Shown: positions 1 through 8,939 of the stretch, piece after piece
Numbering within the stretch: position 1 is the stretch's first letter
Layout: each line of letters starts with the position of its first letter
Origin: Acanthosepion pharaonis
Taxonomy: Eukaryota > Mollusca > Cephalopoda > Sepiida > Sepiidae
Direction: 5' to 3'
NCBI GenBank assembly: GCA_903632075.3
Contig: CAHIKZ030003338.1
Location: 248,001 to 312,000, forward strand
Length of the DNA: 64,000 nucleotides
Made by a program: the position numbers and the translations under genes
The notes under the pieces: generated by a model
The model's database searches: none
What the model was told of the DNA's origin: nothing
Seen by the model: the letters and a program-made list of their open reading frames with translations, nothing else

Positions 1-18
1 CCAAATGAGTATCTGTGA

Positions 19-192
19 CATTATTTGAAAATTTTAATCCAATCAAGAGCTACAACAGACATCCCAGATCTGAAGACCATATGCAAAGAAGAATGGAACA
101 AAATCCCAACTAAAATTTGCAAATCATTAATTGAGAACTACAAGAGATTGGTTGCTGTAGAAGTGAATAATGGCTATTCTACAAAGTATTAA
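19..192 (+). pseudogene. Tc1/mariner transposase, C-terminal fragment
   Basis: An open frame runs from after a TGA at 16-18 to a TAA at 190-192. The translation includes EEWNKIP at 88-108, a cysteine and a SLIENY segment, and ends in NNGYSTKY. This is the characteristic C-terminus of Tc1-type transposases (EEW.KIP, then C..LVE.., then a terminal G..TKY). These DDE enzymes cut and paste their own element at TA dinucleotides. The catalytic core would lie to the left, outside the window, and the upstream stop suggests the copy is dead. An AATAAA at 355-360 could be its old polyadenylation signal. Family assignment rests on recognised motifs only; the lineage within Tc1/mariner is not resolved. 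Confidence 0.75.
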
Positions 193-410
193 ATCAAGTT
201 TATGTATTCTTTTTTGTATTGTACAAAAACTTTTTCACGTGTTAAAATGGGATTTATTTCTATTAAATCAGAATATTTTTTCTACACATATTTACTTATT
301 ATACATCTGTGTACAGTTAGATCAAAACTATGTTTATTCAAGAACTGGAAATACAATAAATTAAAAAAATTGTCTGTGTACGAATATTTGTTTCCCCTCC
401 CCTGCATGTA
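193..410 (+). mobile_element. Tc1/mariner 3' UTR and probable right terminal repeat
   Basis: This AT-rich stretch follows the transposase stop and ends with TGTACGAATATTTGTTTCCC at 377-396, then CCTCCCCTGCATGTA. Tc1-like elements typically end with a similar 'ACGAATA.TTTG.TTCCC...' inverted repeat abutting a TA target. The outer boundary near 408-410 is inferred, since the partner left repeat is outside the window. Confidence 0.55.
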
Positions 411-429
411 TAGTGTCATGTGATTGAGC

Positions 430-640
430 AGTAAGAAATCCTTGCAGATTAGTAAGTTTAAGGTACTTTGTCTTTATAGTCTTACTTACAAAGACACTTG
501 CTGATGAAATGTTTGAAAATTCCTAGTAAATTTTAAATAGCTATTGCTCTTATTTTCTTATAATATCATGTATGGACACCCATATTTACAGAAATCAGCA
601 TGTTTATGCACACAAAATATTTTTAAATAAAAACATTTTT
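430..640 (-). repeat. Dispersed copy of the array spacer element (minus)
   Basis: The reverse complement matches the satellite spacer at about 13220-13430 in the same order. Shared words include GTAAATATGG, then CCATACAT, AGAAAATAAGAGCAATA, CATTTCATCAGCAAGTGT and TCTGCAAG. No satellite unit is attached. It is therefore a stand-alone copy of the repeat that also forms the spacer between satellite blocks. It sits between the Tc1 end and the left arm of the ZNF inverted duplication. Confidence 0.7.
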
Positions 641-1103
641 TTTATATAATATAATAAATCAAGTAGACAATAGCACATTAATTGTGGAAATTATTATTTC
701 TGTGTTTTCTTTTCCATTGTTAACTATTGGTTTAATAATTAGAATGTGGTATTAATGAAAGATCTCCACTTGTCCTAATAATCTCACACCAGGTGGTGCT
801 GGCTATGGACATAATCATATGGCTAGTATCATTAGTCCAAGATGAGGTTTAAATAACTTTAAACATCAACAGATATTTTTCAAGATTCATATTTGTATTG
901 TTTCTGAATTGACAATGTTCTGATTTTAATTGCATACATTTCATAAGATATGATATGAAGCAATCTTCTTTCACTGGTTAACACACTGAAATGCTTCATC
1001 TTCAATGGTGGCTGCTGCTATTGAAATAATAATTGCACATATCTTTCATTATATAGACTGCTTTCATATATTATTCACTGCTGCAAATAATATATAACTT
1101 ATT
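641..1103 (+). other. Upstream flank of left ZNF gene
   Basis: This is AT-rich sequence matching the right-arm flank at 11590-12040. The part corresponding to the right-arm open frame (11746-11946) is shortened here and interrupted by stops, although the block AATAATCTCACACCA at 777-791 is kept. It may contain the promoter or an intron of the ZNF gene; no core promoter motif stands out. Confidence 0.4.
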
Positions 1104-1349
1104 CCTTCTTTTTTTACAGATTCTGTACAAATCTGCATTGGGTATGACTGAAAATTTCATTGAAGAAAAAGACATCACACTTTCCATGAAAACACTAACA
1201 AATATATGCGACAAGAAATAATGTACATTGACATGTATGGTTTATTTTTTTTAAATAACACATTTTATGTTATATTTGAATAAACAGCAAAGATAGGATA
1301 TATTCATGTGACATTTGTTAAACTGTTGTGAAGTCAGACAATAGGCAAA
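1104..1349 (+). other. Splice acceptor and 5' leader of left ZNF gene
   Basis: A pyrimidine tract ending in TTTTTTACAG at 1110-1119 is a convincing 3' splice site. The following leader can be read as a short peptide containing TENFIEEKDI and ending at a stop near 1219-1221. The ZNF start codon comes 129 bases later. The right arm has an equivalent peptide (PENFNEGKDI) after its own acceptor. This could be a 5' UTR with an upstream open frame, or the relic of a former N-terminal coding exon. AATAAACAG occurs near 1281 and its counterparts are found in all three leaders. Confidence 0.5.
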
Positions 1350-1835
1350 ATGGAGACACATATTACAAAGAAACCATATTCTTGTGAAGTTTGTGGATCT
1401 GCATTTTCACTTAAGTTGCATTTGGTACGACATATGTGTACGCACTCTGGTGAGAAACCCTATTCTTGTGAAGTTTGTGGATCTGCATTTTCACAGAAGT
1501 CACATTTAGTGCCACATATGCGTACACACACTGGAGTAAAACCATATTCTTGCGAAGTTTGTGAATCTGCATTTTCATTGAAGCAACATTTGATCAAACA
1601 TATACGCACACACACTGGTGAGAAACCCTATTCTTGTGAAGTTTGTGGATCTGCATTTTCACAGAAGTCATATTTAGTGCCACATATGCGTACACACACT
1701 GGAGAGAAACCCTATTCTTGTGAAGTTTGTGGATCTACATTTTGTCATTTTCAGGACATAGTACACACAGTTTGGTGGATCTGCATTTTCAACACATGCA
1801 TACACACACACTGGAGTGAAACCCTATTCTTGTGA
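1350..1835 (+). CDS. C2H2 zinc-finger protein, N-terminal part, frame-broken
   Basis: The start is ATG at 1350, which gives METHITKKPYSCEV. The same METHITKK start is used by the opposing gene, which supports this choice. Four intact C-x2-C-x12-H-x3-H fingers of 28 residues follow, joined by TGEKPYSCEVCG-type linkers. Their presumed DNA-contact residues (-1,2,3,6) are LLHR, QSHP, LQHK and QSYP. The fifth finger starts CEVCGSTF at about 1716 but loses the pattern after 1743 and runs out of frame to a stop at 1833-1835. Fingers resume from 1816 in another frame. Such proteins bind DNA in the nucleus through tandem fingers. No KRAB, BTB or other effector domain is visible. It may be a broken gene, a truncated four-finger protein, or a sequencing error. 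Confidence 0.7.
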   Translation: METHITKKPYSCEVCGSAFSLKLHLVRHMCTHSGEKPYSCEVCGSAFSQKSHLVPHMRTHTGVKPYSCEVCESAFSLKQHLIKHIRTHTGEKPYSCEVCGSAFSQKSYLVPHMRTHTGEKPYSCEVCGSTFCHFQDIVHTVWWICIFNTCIHTHWSETLFL

Positions 1836-2499
1836 AGTTTGTGAATCTGCATTTTCACAGAAGTCATGTTTAGTGAGACATATGATAACACACACTGGAG
1901 TGAAACCATATTCTTGTGAAGTTTGTGGATCTGCATTTTCACGCAAGTCACATTTAGTGCCGCATATGCGTACACATACTGGAGAGAAACCCTATTCTTG
2001 TGATGTTTGTGGATCTGCATTTTCAGTCAAGTCAAATTTGGTACAACATATGCATACACACACAAGGGAGAAACCCTATTCTTGTGAAGTTTGCGGATCT
2101 ACATTTTCTGTGAAATCATATATGGTCGAACACATGAATACACACAGTGGAGAGAAACCCTATTCTTGCGAAGTTTGTGGATCTGCATTTTCATGGAAGC
2201 AACATTTGATCAAACACATACGCACACACACTGGAGAGAAACCTTATTGTTGTAAAGTTTGTGGATCTGCATTTTCACAGAAATCACATTTAGTGAGACA
2301 TATGCGTACACACACTGGAGAGAAGCCCTATTCTTGTGAAGTTTGTGGTTCTACATTTTCAGTGAAGTCAGATATGGTCAAACATATGTGTACACACACT
2401 GGTGTGAAACCATATTCTTGTGAAGTTTGTGGATCTGCATTTTCACATGAGTCACATTTAGTGTCACATATGCGTACACACACTGGAGAAAAACTATAA
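1816..2499 (+). CDS. C2H2 zinc-finger protein, C-terminal part, eight fingers
   Basis: This frame continues the finger array of 1350-1835 after a net shift of one base. Eight intact 28-residue C2H2 fingers are present, and a TAA at 2497-2499 follows HTGEKL. The presumed contact residues (-1,2,3,6) are QSCR, RSHP, VSNQ, VSYE, WQHK, QSHR, VSDK and HSHS. The ATG-like start at 1816 lies inside a linker, so this is a continuation and not an independent gene start. Finger 5 here (WKQHLIKH) resembles finger 3 of the first half (LKQHLIKH), consistent with block duplication. Finger-like sequence goes on beyond the stop. If the gene is expressed, this half would be read only after correction of the frame break or from another start. 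Confidence 0.7.
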   Translation: MKPYSCEVCESAFSQKSCLVRHMITHTGVKPYSCEVCGSAFSRKSHLVPHMRTHTGEKPYSCDVCGSAFSVKSNLVQHMHTHTREKPYSCEVCGSTFSVKSYMVEHMNTHSGEKPYSCEVCGSAFSWKQHLIKHIRTHTGEKPYCCKVCGSAFSQKSHLVRHMRTHTGEKPYSCEVCGSTFSVKSDMVKHMCTHTGVKPYSCEVCGSAFSHESHLVSHMRTHTGEKL

Positions 2500-3110
2500 T
2501 CTTGTGAAGTTTGTGGTTCTGTATTTTCATGGAAGTCGAATATGGTCAATCATATGTGTACACACTATAGATAAGCTATAGTTTCTTGAAATTTGAGGAT
2601 CTCCATTTTCATAGAAATGATGTTGAGACATTTTTGTATACACATTAGAAAGAAAAAATATCATGATGTTTGCTGATATGTACTTCCGGATGAATTTTGT
2701 TGCATCATGTGTATACACAATAGACAGAAACCCTATCATAGTCCATATTTAGTTTCTCAATCAGCAGAAAATTCTTCTGTAATGCATCATGTAAAAACAT
2801 ATAGAGATGTAAAATTTTGGATGTACATTTTCTGAGAAGTCATATTTTGTGTGAAATATGAATCATTATTGTAAAAAACATATGCATACACATACTGGGC
2901 AGAAACCATATTCTTGTGTAGTTGTGGATCAAACATATGCATACATACACTGGAGAGAAGGTATATTTTTCTGAAGTTTGTGGATCTGCATTTTCATAGG
3001 TCAGATTTAGTCAATCACATGTATACAGACACTATAGAAAAATTATACTTTCTTGAAATTTGTGGATCTCCATTTTCATGGAAATGATGCCTGGTGAAAA
3101 ATTTTGTTGA
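2500..3110 (+). pseudogene. Decaying zinc-finger tail
   Basis: Downstream of the TAA, finger words continue but decay: CTTGTGAAGTTTGTGG at 2501, then GAAATTTGAGGATCTCCATT near 2588, CATATGCATACACATACTGG near 2879 and TGAAGTTTGTGGATCTGC near 2972. Stops and indels break every frame. About six or seven former finger units can be traced before the signal fades near 3110. This looks like an older, longer array whose 3' end was lost after a premature stop. Confidence 0.7.
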
Positions 3111-3164
3111 AATGCTGGTATGATCACATCCTGCATCACAGTTGGATAAAAATCTTATCTTACC

Positions 3165-3219
3165 CATCTGTGCATCACAGAGGTGTAGTTACATCTGTGC
3201 ATCACAGAGACGTAGTTAC
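3165..3219. repeat. 27-bp tandem duplication, two copies
   Basis: The word CATCTGTGCATCACAGAG starts at 3165 and again at 3192, each followed by a GTAGTTACA-like end. The period is 27 bp with one or two mismatches. It sits at the junction between the decayed finger tail and the third leader. Confidence 0.8.
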
Positions 3220-3229
3220 ATGTTTCATT

Positions 3230-3515
3230 GAAAAGCAATACATTATACAGATCCAGCGAAGGAAATGACATTTCACTTTCGATGAAAACACAAATATATG
3301 CTTCATGGATCTACAATGTCAAAAGCATGACAGTAAAATTGCCTGGAAAGAAATAAAGCACTGTGAAATGTGTGGTCTAACATTCTTCAAAAACACATTT
3401 AGTTTTATCTATGAATAAACAGGAAAAATTGGCCATATTCATGTAACATCTGCTAAACTATTGTGAAGTCAGACATAATAAGCCAGATGGAAATTTTAAT
3501 AAAATAAACGATTCA
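3230..3515 (+). pseudogene. Third ZNF leader, start codon kept, fingers lost
   Basis: This matches the leaders of both ZNF genes. It has an ATTATACAG acceptor-like word, GAAGGAAATGACATTTCACTT (the GKDISL region, frame-shifted here), TATGAATAAACAGG at 3411, TGCTAAACTATTGTGAAGTC, and CCAGATGGAAAT at 3483. The ATG at 3487 corresponds to METHITKK but reads MEILIK and then a stop, with no finger downstream. It is therefore the head of a third, tandem ZNF copy whose body is gone. Confidence 0.7.
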
Positions 3516-4026
3516 CTAAAATATTCATTTATTACTGAAGATTTAATTTGAACCATATAGTTCCCTGATTTTTGGCAAATATTTTAAAACTGTATTGACT
3601 TTTTTTACTTTCTTTGAGGAAAAACTATCCATTTTGGTGATATCTAAAATGTAAACAAAAACTTTCAGAATCCTTTAAAAATACAATATTTGTGCTCAAG
3701 ATAAGTTTCTAAATACATTTAAGTATTAATTAACTGGATTTTCTAAACGTAATATTTACTTTTCCTCTCTAAACGAATATAAATAATCAGCAATGTCAGA
3801 GATATTTTCTTATTTCGTTCAAGCCTTGTCTGAAGAATTGCATGAAAATAATTAAAAGATATCAACCATTATCTTTTCCGTATGTCTTCATAATACAGAG
3901 GGAAGACGCATCCCATCTGTGTAAAAATGTCTGCTGTCAAGATGCCATGTCCAGATCAATTACATTACAGACCATTTTTGGTGCTTTTGCTATGTATTTA
4001 AGGATACTTGATAAAATGCGAAGTTT
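3516..4026. other. AT-rich intergenic sequence, nothing recognised
   Basis: No coding, RNA or repeat signal was found on either strand. A frame of about 64 codons from 3842 shows no recognisable motif. Confidence 0.4.
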
Positions 4027-4245
4027 TTGGTCCTGACCTGGCATCTTGAGTCACTTTCACACCACTGTGACATAGCTTCCCTGTTCCTTTTCTATAAATA
4101 TTTTCATGATAATTATTCTGATGAACTTCTATGGTACCTAGACTTTATGAATTTAAGCTCAATGTTGGATTGTTGGCAAGGTCCCATGATTTTACAATCT
4201 GGTCATGGTATCAACAATGTCGGATGTGTGCTTTTGGCTTTTTGA
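4027..4245 (+). pseudogene. Non-LTR retrotransposon ORF2, C-terminal fragment
   Basis: The frame contains LESLSHHCDIASLFLFYKYF followed a few residues later by SDEL. Reverse transcriptases of non-LTR (LINE) elements from invertebrates often carry LESL.HRR.VASL.LFYKYYHG.CS.EL just after the polymerase domain, and the match covers about 30 residues. The R-R pair of the usual motif is H-C here, and the conserved downstream arginine-rich segment is missing, so the copy is degenerate and truncated at both ends. The clade (Jockey, RTE or CR1) cannot be named from this piece. Confidence 0.55.
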
Positions 4246-5017
4246 TTTGACAGCTGGGAGGATAGATGAAGGTCAGATTTAAAGTCTACCCTAAAAGTAA
4301 ATTTTTAAATTGAAAGATTATAAAGGGATTTAGATTTACTCAGAGTACAATTTCCACAGGGAGAACTATAATCAACTACACCATTCCTTGGATGAGTAAG
4401 TCCAACAGCCATTGTTTTTCACCCCTTAATCTTAATCGTCATCACCCCACCTACCTTCTGTATTTGATGTTCCACCACCGATGCTTTCAATTTCTCACCA
4501 TCTTCATTGAAATCACTGACTTTATATCATCATAGAATCTATTAATACTCCTTTACATACAAGCTTATGTAATGAAAAAGGAAGGTTTAGTGAAGATACA
4601 TATTGATTTTGTACATGTATTTATAGCTATACGTGTATCTCAGTACATATATTTGTGTGGGGCCTTGTGCGTATGTACATAAAGTTCTGTGCACATATAC
4701 ATCTCTGTATATATGCACTTTGCCCTCTCTGTTTTTTCATTATTTTATTAAAATATTTTTTATAAAAGATTTCCAGTTTTTTATCAATATTTTTGTTTCT
4801 TCATATGATATTTATGTTTTATTTTATTATTATAGATTCCCTTTTTCCCTATTATTTTCTTTCTTTCCCTTTCTCTTTCTTTCTTCTTTTTCTTTTAGTT
4901 TTCAAACATTCAACCATATGATCTGTCAATTTTTGCTACACACATGACACCTTTCCCTGTCCTCAACCTATAACTCTCTTAATCAATGTTTACAATCTCC
5001 ATGCCATGCCAACAGTT
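4246..5017. other. AT-rich intergenic with a pyrimidine tract
   Basis: No gene was recognised. From about 4620 to 4720 there are loose TGTACATA/TATATG words, and 4845-4900 is an almost pure C/T tract (CTTTCTTTC-like) on the plus strand. An open frame of about 100 codons at 4633-4947 is rich in F, Y and S because of this composition and is not considered coding. Confidence 0.4.
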
Positions 5018-5251
5018 TTACACCAATCTACATTTAATTTTATTTTTAAAAAACGTTTCATACATTGAGTGATTAGATAAAATTCTGGCTTTGCTCATAA
5101 TATGATTTCCACTGGAAAATTCATTATCTACAAAAGCATCTATCCTTGAGGAATTCATGTTCCTCTGTTCCTCAGGTCGTCGATAAAGGTCACAGGCGTG
5201 TCCAAAAATTCTGAAGTTAAAATCTTTCTCTCCATGCATCATTTCTCTCAA
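5018..5251 (-). other. Unrecognised open frame, 77 codons
   Basis: The minus-strand frame contains DFNFRIFGHACDLYRRPEEQ and later RIDAFVDNEF. Its composition is more protein-like (mixed charged residues, few low-complexity runs) than neighbouring frames. No family was recognised and no splice context is convincing. It could be an exon relic, a piece of a mobile element or chance. Confidence 0.2.
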
Positions 5252-5331
5252 ATGGTTGATAATAAATATATATCATACTGACTATATTGGTTTCTTTTGA
5301 TTTTCCTTTTTTATTAACCAGTATGTCAATC

Positions 5332-5333
<2 letters not shown>

Positions 5334-5363
<30 letters not shown>
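5334..5363. repeat. (TA)n microsatellite
   Basis: This is an uninterrupted AT dinucleotide run of about 15 units, flanked by TCCG on the left and TTAACAGG on the right. Confidence 0.95.
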
Positions 5364-5366
<3 letters not shown>

Positions 5367-5746
5367 CAGGAACACAAAATTGACAAAATAATTAAACAAA
5401 TTCCTTATATATATAAACATTTTTGCTCTTTGAAAAATAAATTTAATATTGGTTATGTAGTCTCAATGTGAATTGTATGAGGTAGGTAATATTTATCCTA
5501 TCAAATTTTAAGATAATTTCAAAACTTTTGTTCTGCTGAGCTTTCATATTTGGTTACATGACTTCGTAAATTTAAGCTCAGTACAAAATCTTATTTTGCT
5601 GTTGACATTGTTCTATGTTGACAGATTCCTCTCACATTTCTTGCCCATGAAATTTTCTTCTTCTTGTTTTCCTGTCAACAATGATGTTGCATTGAAATAC
5701 AACATCAACCATTATGTTCTATTAAGAAAATCTCTCTCTCAGTGTC
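5364..5746. other. AT-rich intergenic, nothing recognised
   Basis: No gene, RNA or repeat signal was found in this stretch between the two TA microsatellites. Confidence 0.35.

Positions 5747-5774
<28 letters not shown>
5747..5774. repeat. (AT)n microsatellite
   Basis: This AT dinucleotide run of about 14 units is preceded by a short TCTCTCTCTC run at 5731-5740. Confidence 0.95.
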
Positions 5775-5783
<9 letters not shown>

Positions 5784-6320
5784 GCAACAATATCCCATCC
5801 ACAGAAGAATGTTAGACTCATAAAGGAGATGTGAAATCATCGCCAATCAGAAATTATTTGTTCATTAGCCACAAAGTAGAAACAGCTGTTAAAGTGAAAC
5901 GTCTTTCCTTTATTGTATCTTACCATAATATTTTTAAATTCTCTTGATTTGCAATAGCATCTGAGATAAGATAGCTTCAATTCATCATAGATCTTCACCT
6001 GGCAACCTGGATAAACAGATGTGCCTGAAAAAGGCTGGAGGTATAACAATAAAGATGAAGTAGTGATGCTAAATGATTTTTAATGCTATAGTTCTCGGGG
6101 CACCCACAGCTGTTGATTTGAGAGCATCTGTGGGAGATTCACTAGGTCTTAACTGAATCTTTTTTAATAAATTGTTGTGCAAAAACCGTTGTTCTCTATA
6201 TTACATTTCTTTTACCATTGTCCCAAAACACAATTTCAATCCTGCCAAATCTCTTGACAGAAAAAGATTGTTTCTTTTTATTAAATAATTTTTACAAAAT
6301 CAGTATTTTACACCTAATCA
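5775..6320. other. Intergenic, nothing firmly recognised
   Basis: A minus-strand frame at 5837-6049 has no recognisable domain. A 7-bp inverted repeat (CCCACAG near 6107 and CTGTGGG near 6128) brackets a short loop and is probably fortuitous. Confidence 0.35.
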
Positions 6321-6575
6321 CAATTTAATAAAGAAAATATATTTTTTGAGAATTATGACAATTTTACATTGGCAAAATAAAGTTTTTTTTTCAAATTGAA
6401 TAACTAAATTGAAAACAAAAACAGTTTAATTAGGAAACTTTATTTTTTTCAGAATTATGACATGAAACAGTTTTTTTATAAATTGACTGAACAAAACTTA
6501 AAAAAAAATTAAATACAAAAGTTCGATACAAAACCAGTTCAATTAAGAAAATATATTTTGTGAGGATTATGGCAG
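6321..6575. repeat. Three-copy degenerate tandem repeat, period about 100-114 bp
   Basis: A core of about 40 bp recurs at 6321, 6421 and 6535. Each copy has a CA.TT.AATTA.GAAA word, a T-rich centre and AATTATGACA (GATTATGGCA in the third). Spacing is 100 and then 114 bp. The linkers are AT-rich with A and T homopolymers. The third copy is followed by AAGTTTATTTAATAAATTGC. The origin is unknown; it may be the body of an old mobile element. Confidence 0.6.
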
Positions 6576-7741
6576 CAAAGTTTATTTAATAAATTGCATG
6601 TGTTGACTTTGGTTTCTTATAAAAAGCAAATCACATTTCCTTTAAAAGATTTAAGTAATCTCCTTTGAATCCACTTAAACATAGGCGAATAATTAATCTG
6701 TGATGCTCCCAACAATCTTTTCTATAACAACTTAAATAGCACTAAAATAAGTTATTAAATAAAACAGAGGTGAGTATTGCATATGAACAAAACATTACAC
6801 AAATCCAAATGAGAACAAAATGGGGATTTTCAAGCATAAGTAGCACCAAAACAATAAGGGTATTGAATAAAGTATTCTCATGAATAAAATATTCTCATTA
6901 CATTGACAGAATCTGCAAACTGTTAGTAAGATCTTTTAGTTTGAAAATAATCAATTACATCAACTGGAATTTTAACTGATGAGAAAATTAATCCACTCAA
7001 TCACTATGAAATATTTAGCATAGGTACATCCACCAATTTGCTAAAGAATTAGAAGACTGATGAAAAAATGGTCCAGAATTAATAGAAACAAAGTTTTATT
7101 GTCAAAATCTTTGTTACTATTAAGAGAAAAGACCAAAGGATCTTTTGTTTATTAAATTATATTTGTAGAGCGAGTTCAATGTAAATAAATAGAAGACCAA
7201 CACAATAAACAAAACTGACAAAGTTTGAAAATAACAAGAAAAAAGAACAGGGCAAAATAATTATATAAAGCAAGCAAACAATATCTGCAAGACATATTAA
7301 CATTAATTAGGCAAAGCAACTTTAATATGGCAAAAAGTTCCCAAACTAAGAATTGGTGTTGACACACAAGAGGAAAGCTTAGTATAGGAAATATTGGCAT
7401 CTTTTTTGCAGGGAGAAAACATTGATTTGGAAATTCTTACAAAAACCAAACAATTGTAGGTTTTTAATGAAACTTTGAGGATTATTCACAAATGAATGAA
7501 ATTATTTTAAAAATGTTTTTTTTTTTTTTAGACAATCATGATTAATATATTTTTATAGATCTGTTACCCCACATATTAAATTTCAAAAAATTTGAGAAAT
7601 TAAATCTTGTGTCAAGTAATATTTATATTTGACAAAAACTAGGAGAATATATATATTTTTGTGTTTGAATAAATGAATTTGAAGTTATATTGTTGCTATT
7701 AATTTAACTTTTTAAATCCCGGGTAATGATTGGTAGTTCTA
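6576..7741. other. AT-rich intergenic, nothing recognised
   Basis: No coding or RNA signal was supported. Frames such as the minus-strand one at 7176-7400 are hydrophobic and low-complexity, as expected from AT-rich chance sequence. A poly-T run lies at about 7518-7530. Confidence 0.4.
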
Positions 7742-7990
7742 CTAGTAATTTATAAAGTTTTAAATCTTTTCAATTTCCAGATTACTTTCTCCTGTTAAGT
7801 GATATTGTTATTAAATGAAAGCTATATTTACTAATCATGAATCAAAAAGCTTAGTACAGATCATCAAACACAAATATGTTTTTAAATAATTTTGTTTATG
7901 TGCATAAATGTGAGATTTTTGTAAATATGGATGTTCATACACGACATCATCAGAAAATAAGAATTATAACTATAATGAATTTAAAATTCA
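7742..7990 (+). repeat. Dispersed copy of the array spacer element (plus)
   Basis: This is collinear with 13090-13330. Shared words include ATAA.GTTTTAAATCTTTT, ATTTACTAATCAT.AATCAAA, AAGCTTAGTACA, TTTTTGTAAATATGG, CATACA and ATCAGAAAATAAGA. No 53-bp satellite unit is attached. The AAGCTTAGTACA word is found in the second half of the array spacer (about 13580), so this copy is informative for the ancestral order. Confidence 0.7.
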
Positions 7991-8570
7991 ATAAAGCATT
8001 AGATTACAGAGAATATTTTCCTAAAGTTTAAAGATTGCCGAGTACTTAAAATTTATATAACAAAGATGCTCACATTATATTCTGAATTATTTTTACAGAT
8101 ATATCCACCACAGAAAAACATTAGATGAACTTCCATCTGCCACACAAGCTGTCAAAACCTTGAATAAACAGTTACCAATGTGATAAAAAAGAATTTCAGT
8201 GATATTAAAAACTGGAAGTAATATTTGTTTCAAAACAGATTCATTAAACTTTAATTCAGCCAATTTTAATAAAGTTTAGAACAGTATATTTTATTTTTAG
8301 AACATTTTTTAATACATTATATTGTGATACTGAATTATATTGTGATGAAAGATGGTGAAAAATGGTGCTAAAATCAAAAATTTCAGCAACTTCAAAATGG
8401 AAACTCTTCAGACTAAATTTAGTTTTGAAATACAGCAAAGTATTTTTTTAATCTATTAGCTTGAAATTAAAAATAAAATAAAAGCTCCAAGAAAGATTTT
8501 CAATTTTTTAAAATTCATTTTAAATCATAGATTTCTTGATTCTGTGGGGGTAAGAACAAAGGAAAAAGAG
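7991..8570. other. AT-rich intergenic, nothing firmly recognised
   Basis: A TTTTTACAG word at 8091-8099 and a TTGAATAAACAG word near 8161 recall the ZNF leaders, but no peptide or longer match supports a fourth copy. Confidence 0.35.
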
Positions 8571-8582
8571 AAGTGAAGAGAG

Positions 8583-8645
8583 AGAATCAGATTAAGCTGA
8601 TCAGAACAGATACTACACTTTGATCTTAGTGAAAAGGCCTAGAAG
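8583..8645 (-). pseudogene. U2 snRNA 5'-end pseudogene, copy 1
   Basis: The reverse complement reads CTTCTAGGCCTTTT, then CTAAGATCAAAGTGTAGTA, then TCTGTTCTGATCAGCTTAAT. This is the 5' end of U2 snRNA, the spliceosomal RNA that pairs with the intron branch point; the branch-pairing GTAGTA is intact. Differences from the conserved U2 sequence include CACTAAG for GGCTAAG and an extra A before GTGTAGTA. Only about 63 nt of the roughly 190-nt RNA are present, with no Sm site or 3' stems, so it is a truncated copy and not a working gene. Confidence 0.8.
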
Positions 8646-8680
8646 ATGAAAGAAGGAAGGAAAGATAGAAGTGAAGAGAG

Positions 8681-8743
8681 AGAATCAGATTTAGTTGATG
8701 AGAACAGATAATACACTTTGATCTTAGGCAAAAAACCTAGAAG
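8681..8743 (-). pseudogene. U2 snRNA 5'-end pseudogene, copy 2
   Basis: The reverse complement reads CTTCTAGGTTTTTTGCCTAA, then GATCAAAGTGTATTATCTG and TTCTCATCAACTAAATCTG. It is the same U2 segment as copy 1, 98 bp away. The branch-pairing GTAGTA is changed to GTATTA and several stem positions differ, so it has drifted further. Both copies share the extra A, which indicates duplication of an already altered fragment. Confidence 0.75.
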
Positions 8744-8939
8744 TATGTCGTCCACAATAAATGCACCATTTTACAGATGTATTCCAATATTGAATGATGG
8801 AACCAGAGTAATGTAATCAGCAAAAATACAGTTACCATGAATAAAATAGTATTCTTTGTGGAATTATTTTAATATTATTATTAAGAGAAATGTTCACATG
8901 ATGGGGGATTTACCTAGAAAGAAAAAAGGGAAGAATTTA

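Larger units (their letters stand above)
628..2880 (+). repeat. Left arm of inverted duplication carrying a ZNF gene
   Basis: This arm aligns by eye with the reverse complement of about 9060-12050. Shared landmarks, in order, are an ATCAAGT.GACAA.AGCACA start, AGAATGTGGTATTAA, AATTGACAATGTTCTGATTT, a splice acceptor, a GAATAAACAG word, METHITKK, a finger array, and a degenerate tail with AGAAAATTCTT and CATCATGTAAAAAC. The arms have diverged by substitutions and indels and differ in finger number. Boundaries are approximate. Confidence 0.75.
8571..8743. repeat. 98-bp tandem duplication containing U2 fragments
   Basis: AAGTGAAGAGAGAGAATCAG starts at 8571 and again at 8669, a period of 98 bp. 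Each copy contains one U2-like segment with the same purine-rich lead-in, so the U2 fragment and its flank were duplicated together. Confidence 0.85.

Noticed and set aside
4633..4947. 104-codon plus-strand frame rich in F, Y and S
   Set aside because: It reflects a T-rich and C/T-tract composition; no motif or start context supports it.
6105..6136. Hairpin CCCACAG/CTGTGGG as a structured RNA or terminator
   Set aside because: A single 7-bp stem with a large loop in AT-rich DNA is expected by chance, and nothing around it supports a function.
8091..8180. Possible fourth ZNF leader (TTTTTACAG and GAATAAACAG words)
   Set aside because: Only two short words match and the intervening sequence does not align; no METHITKK counterpart follows.
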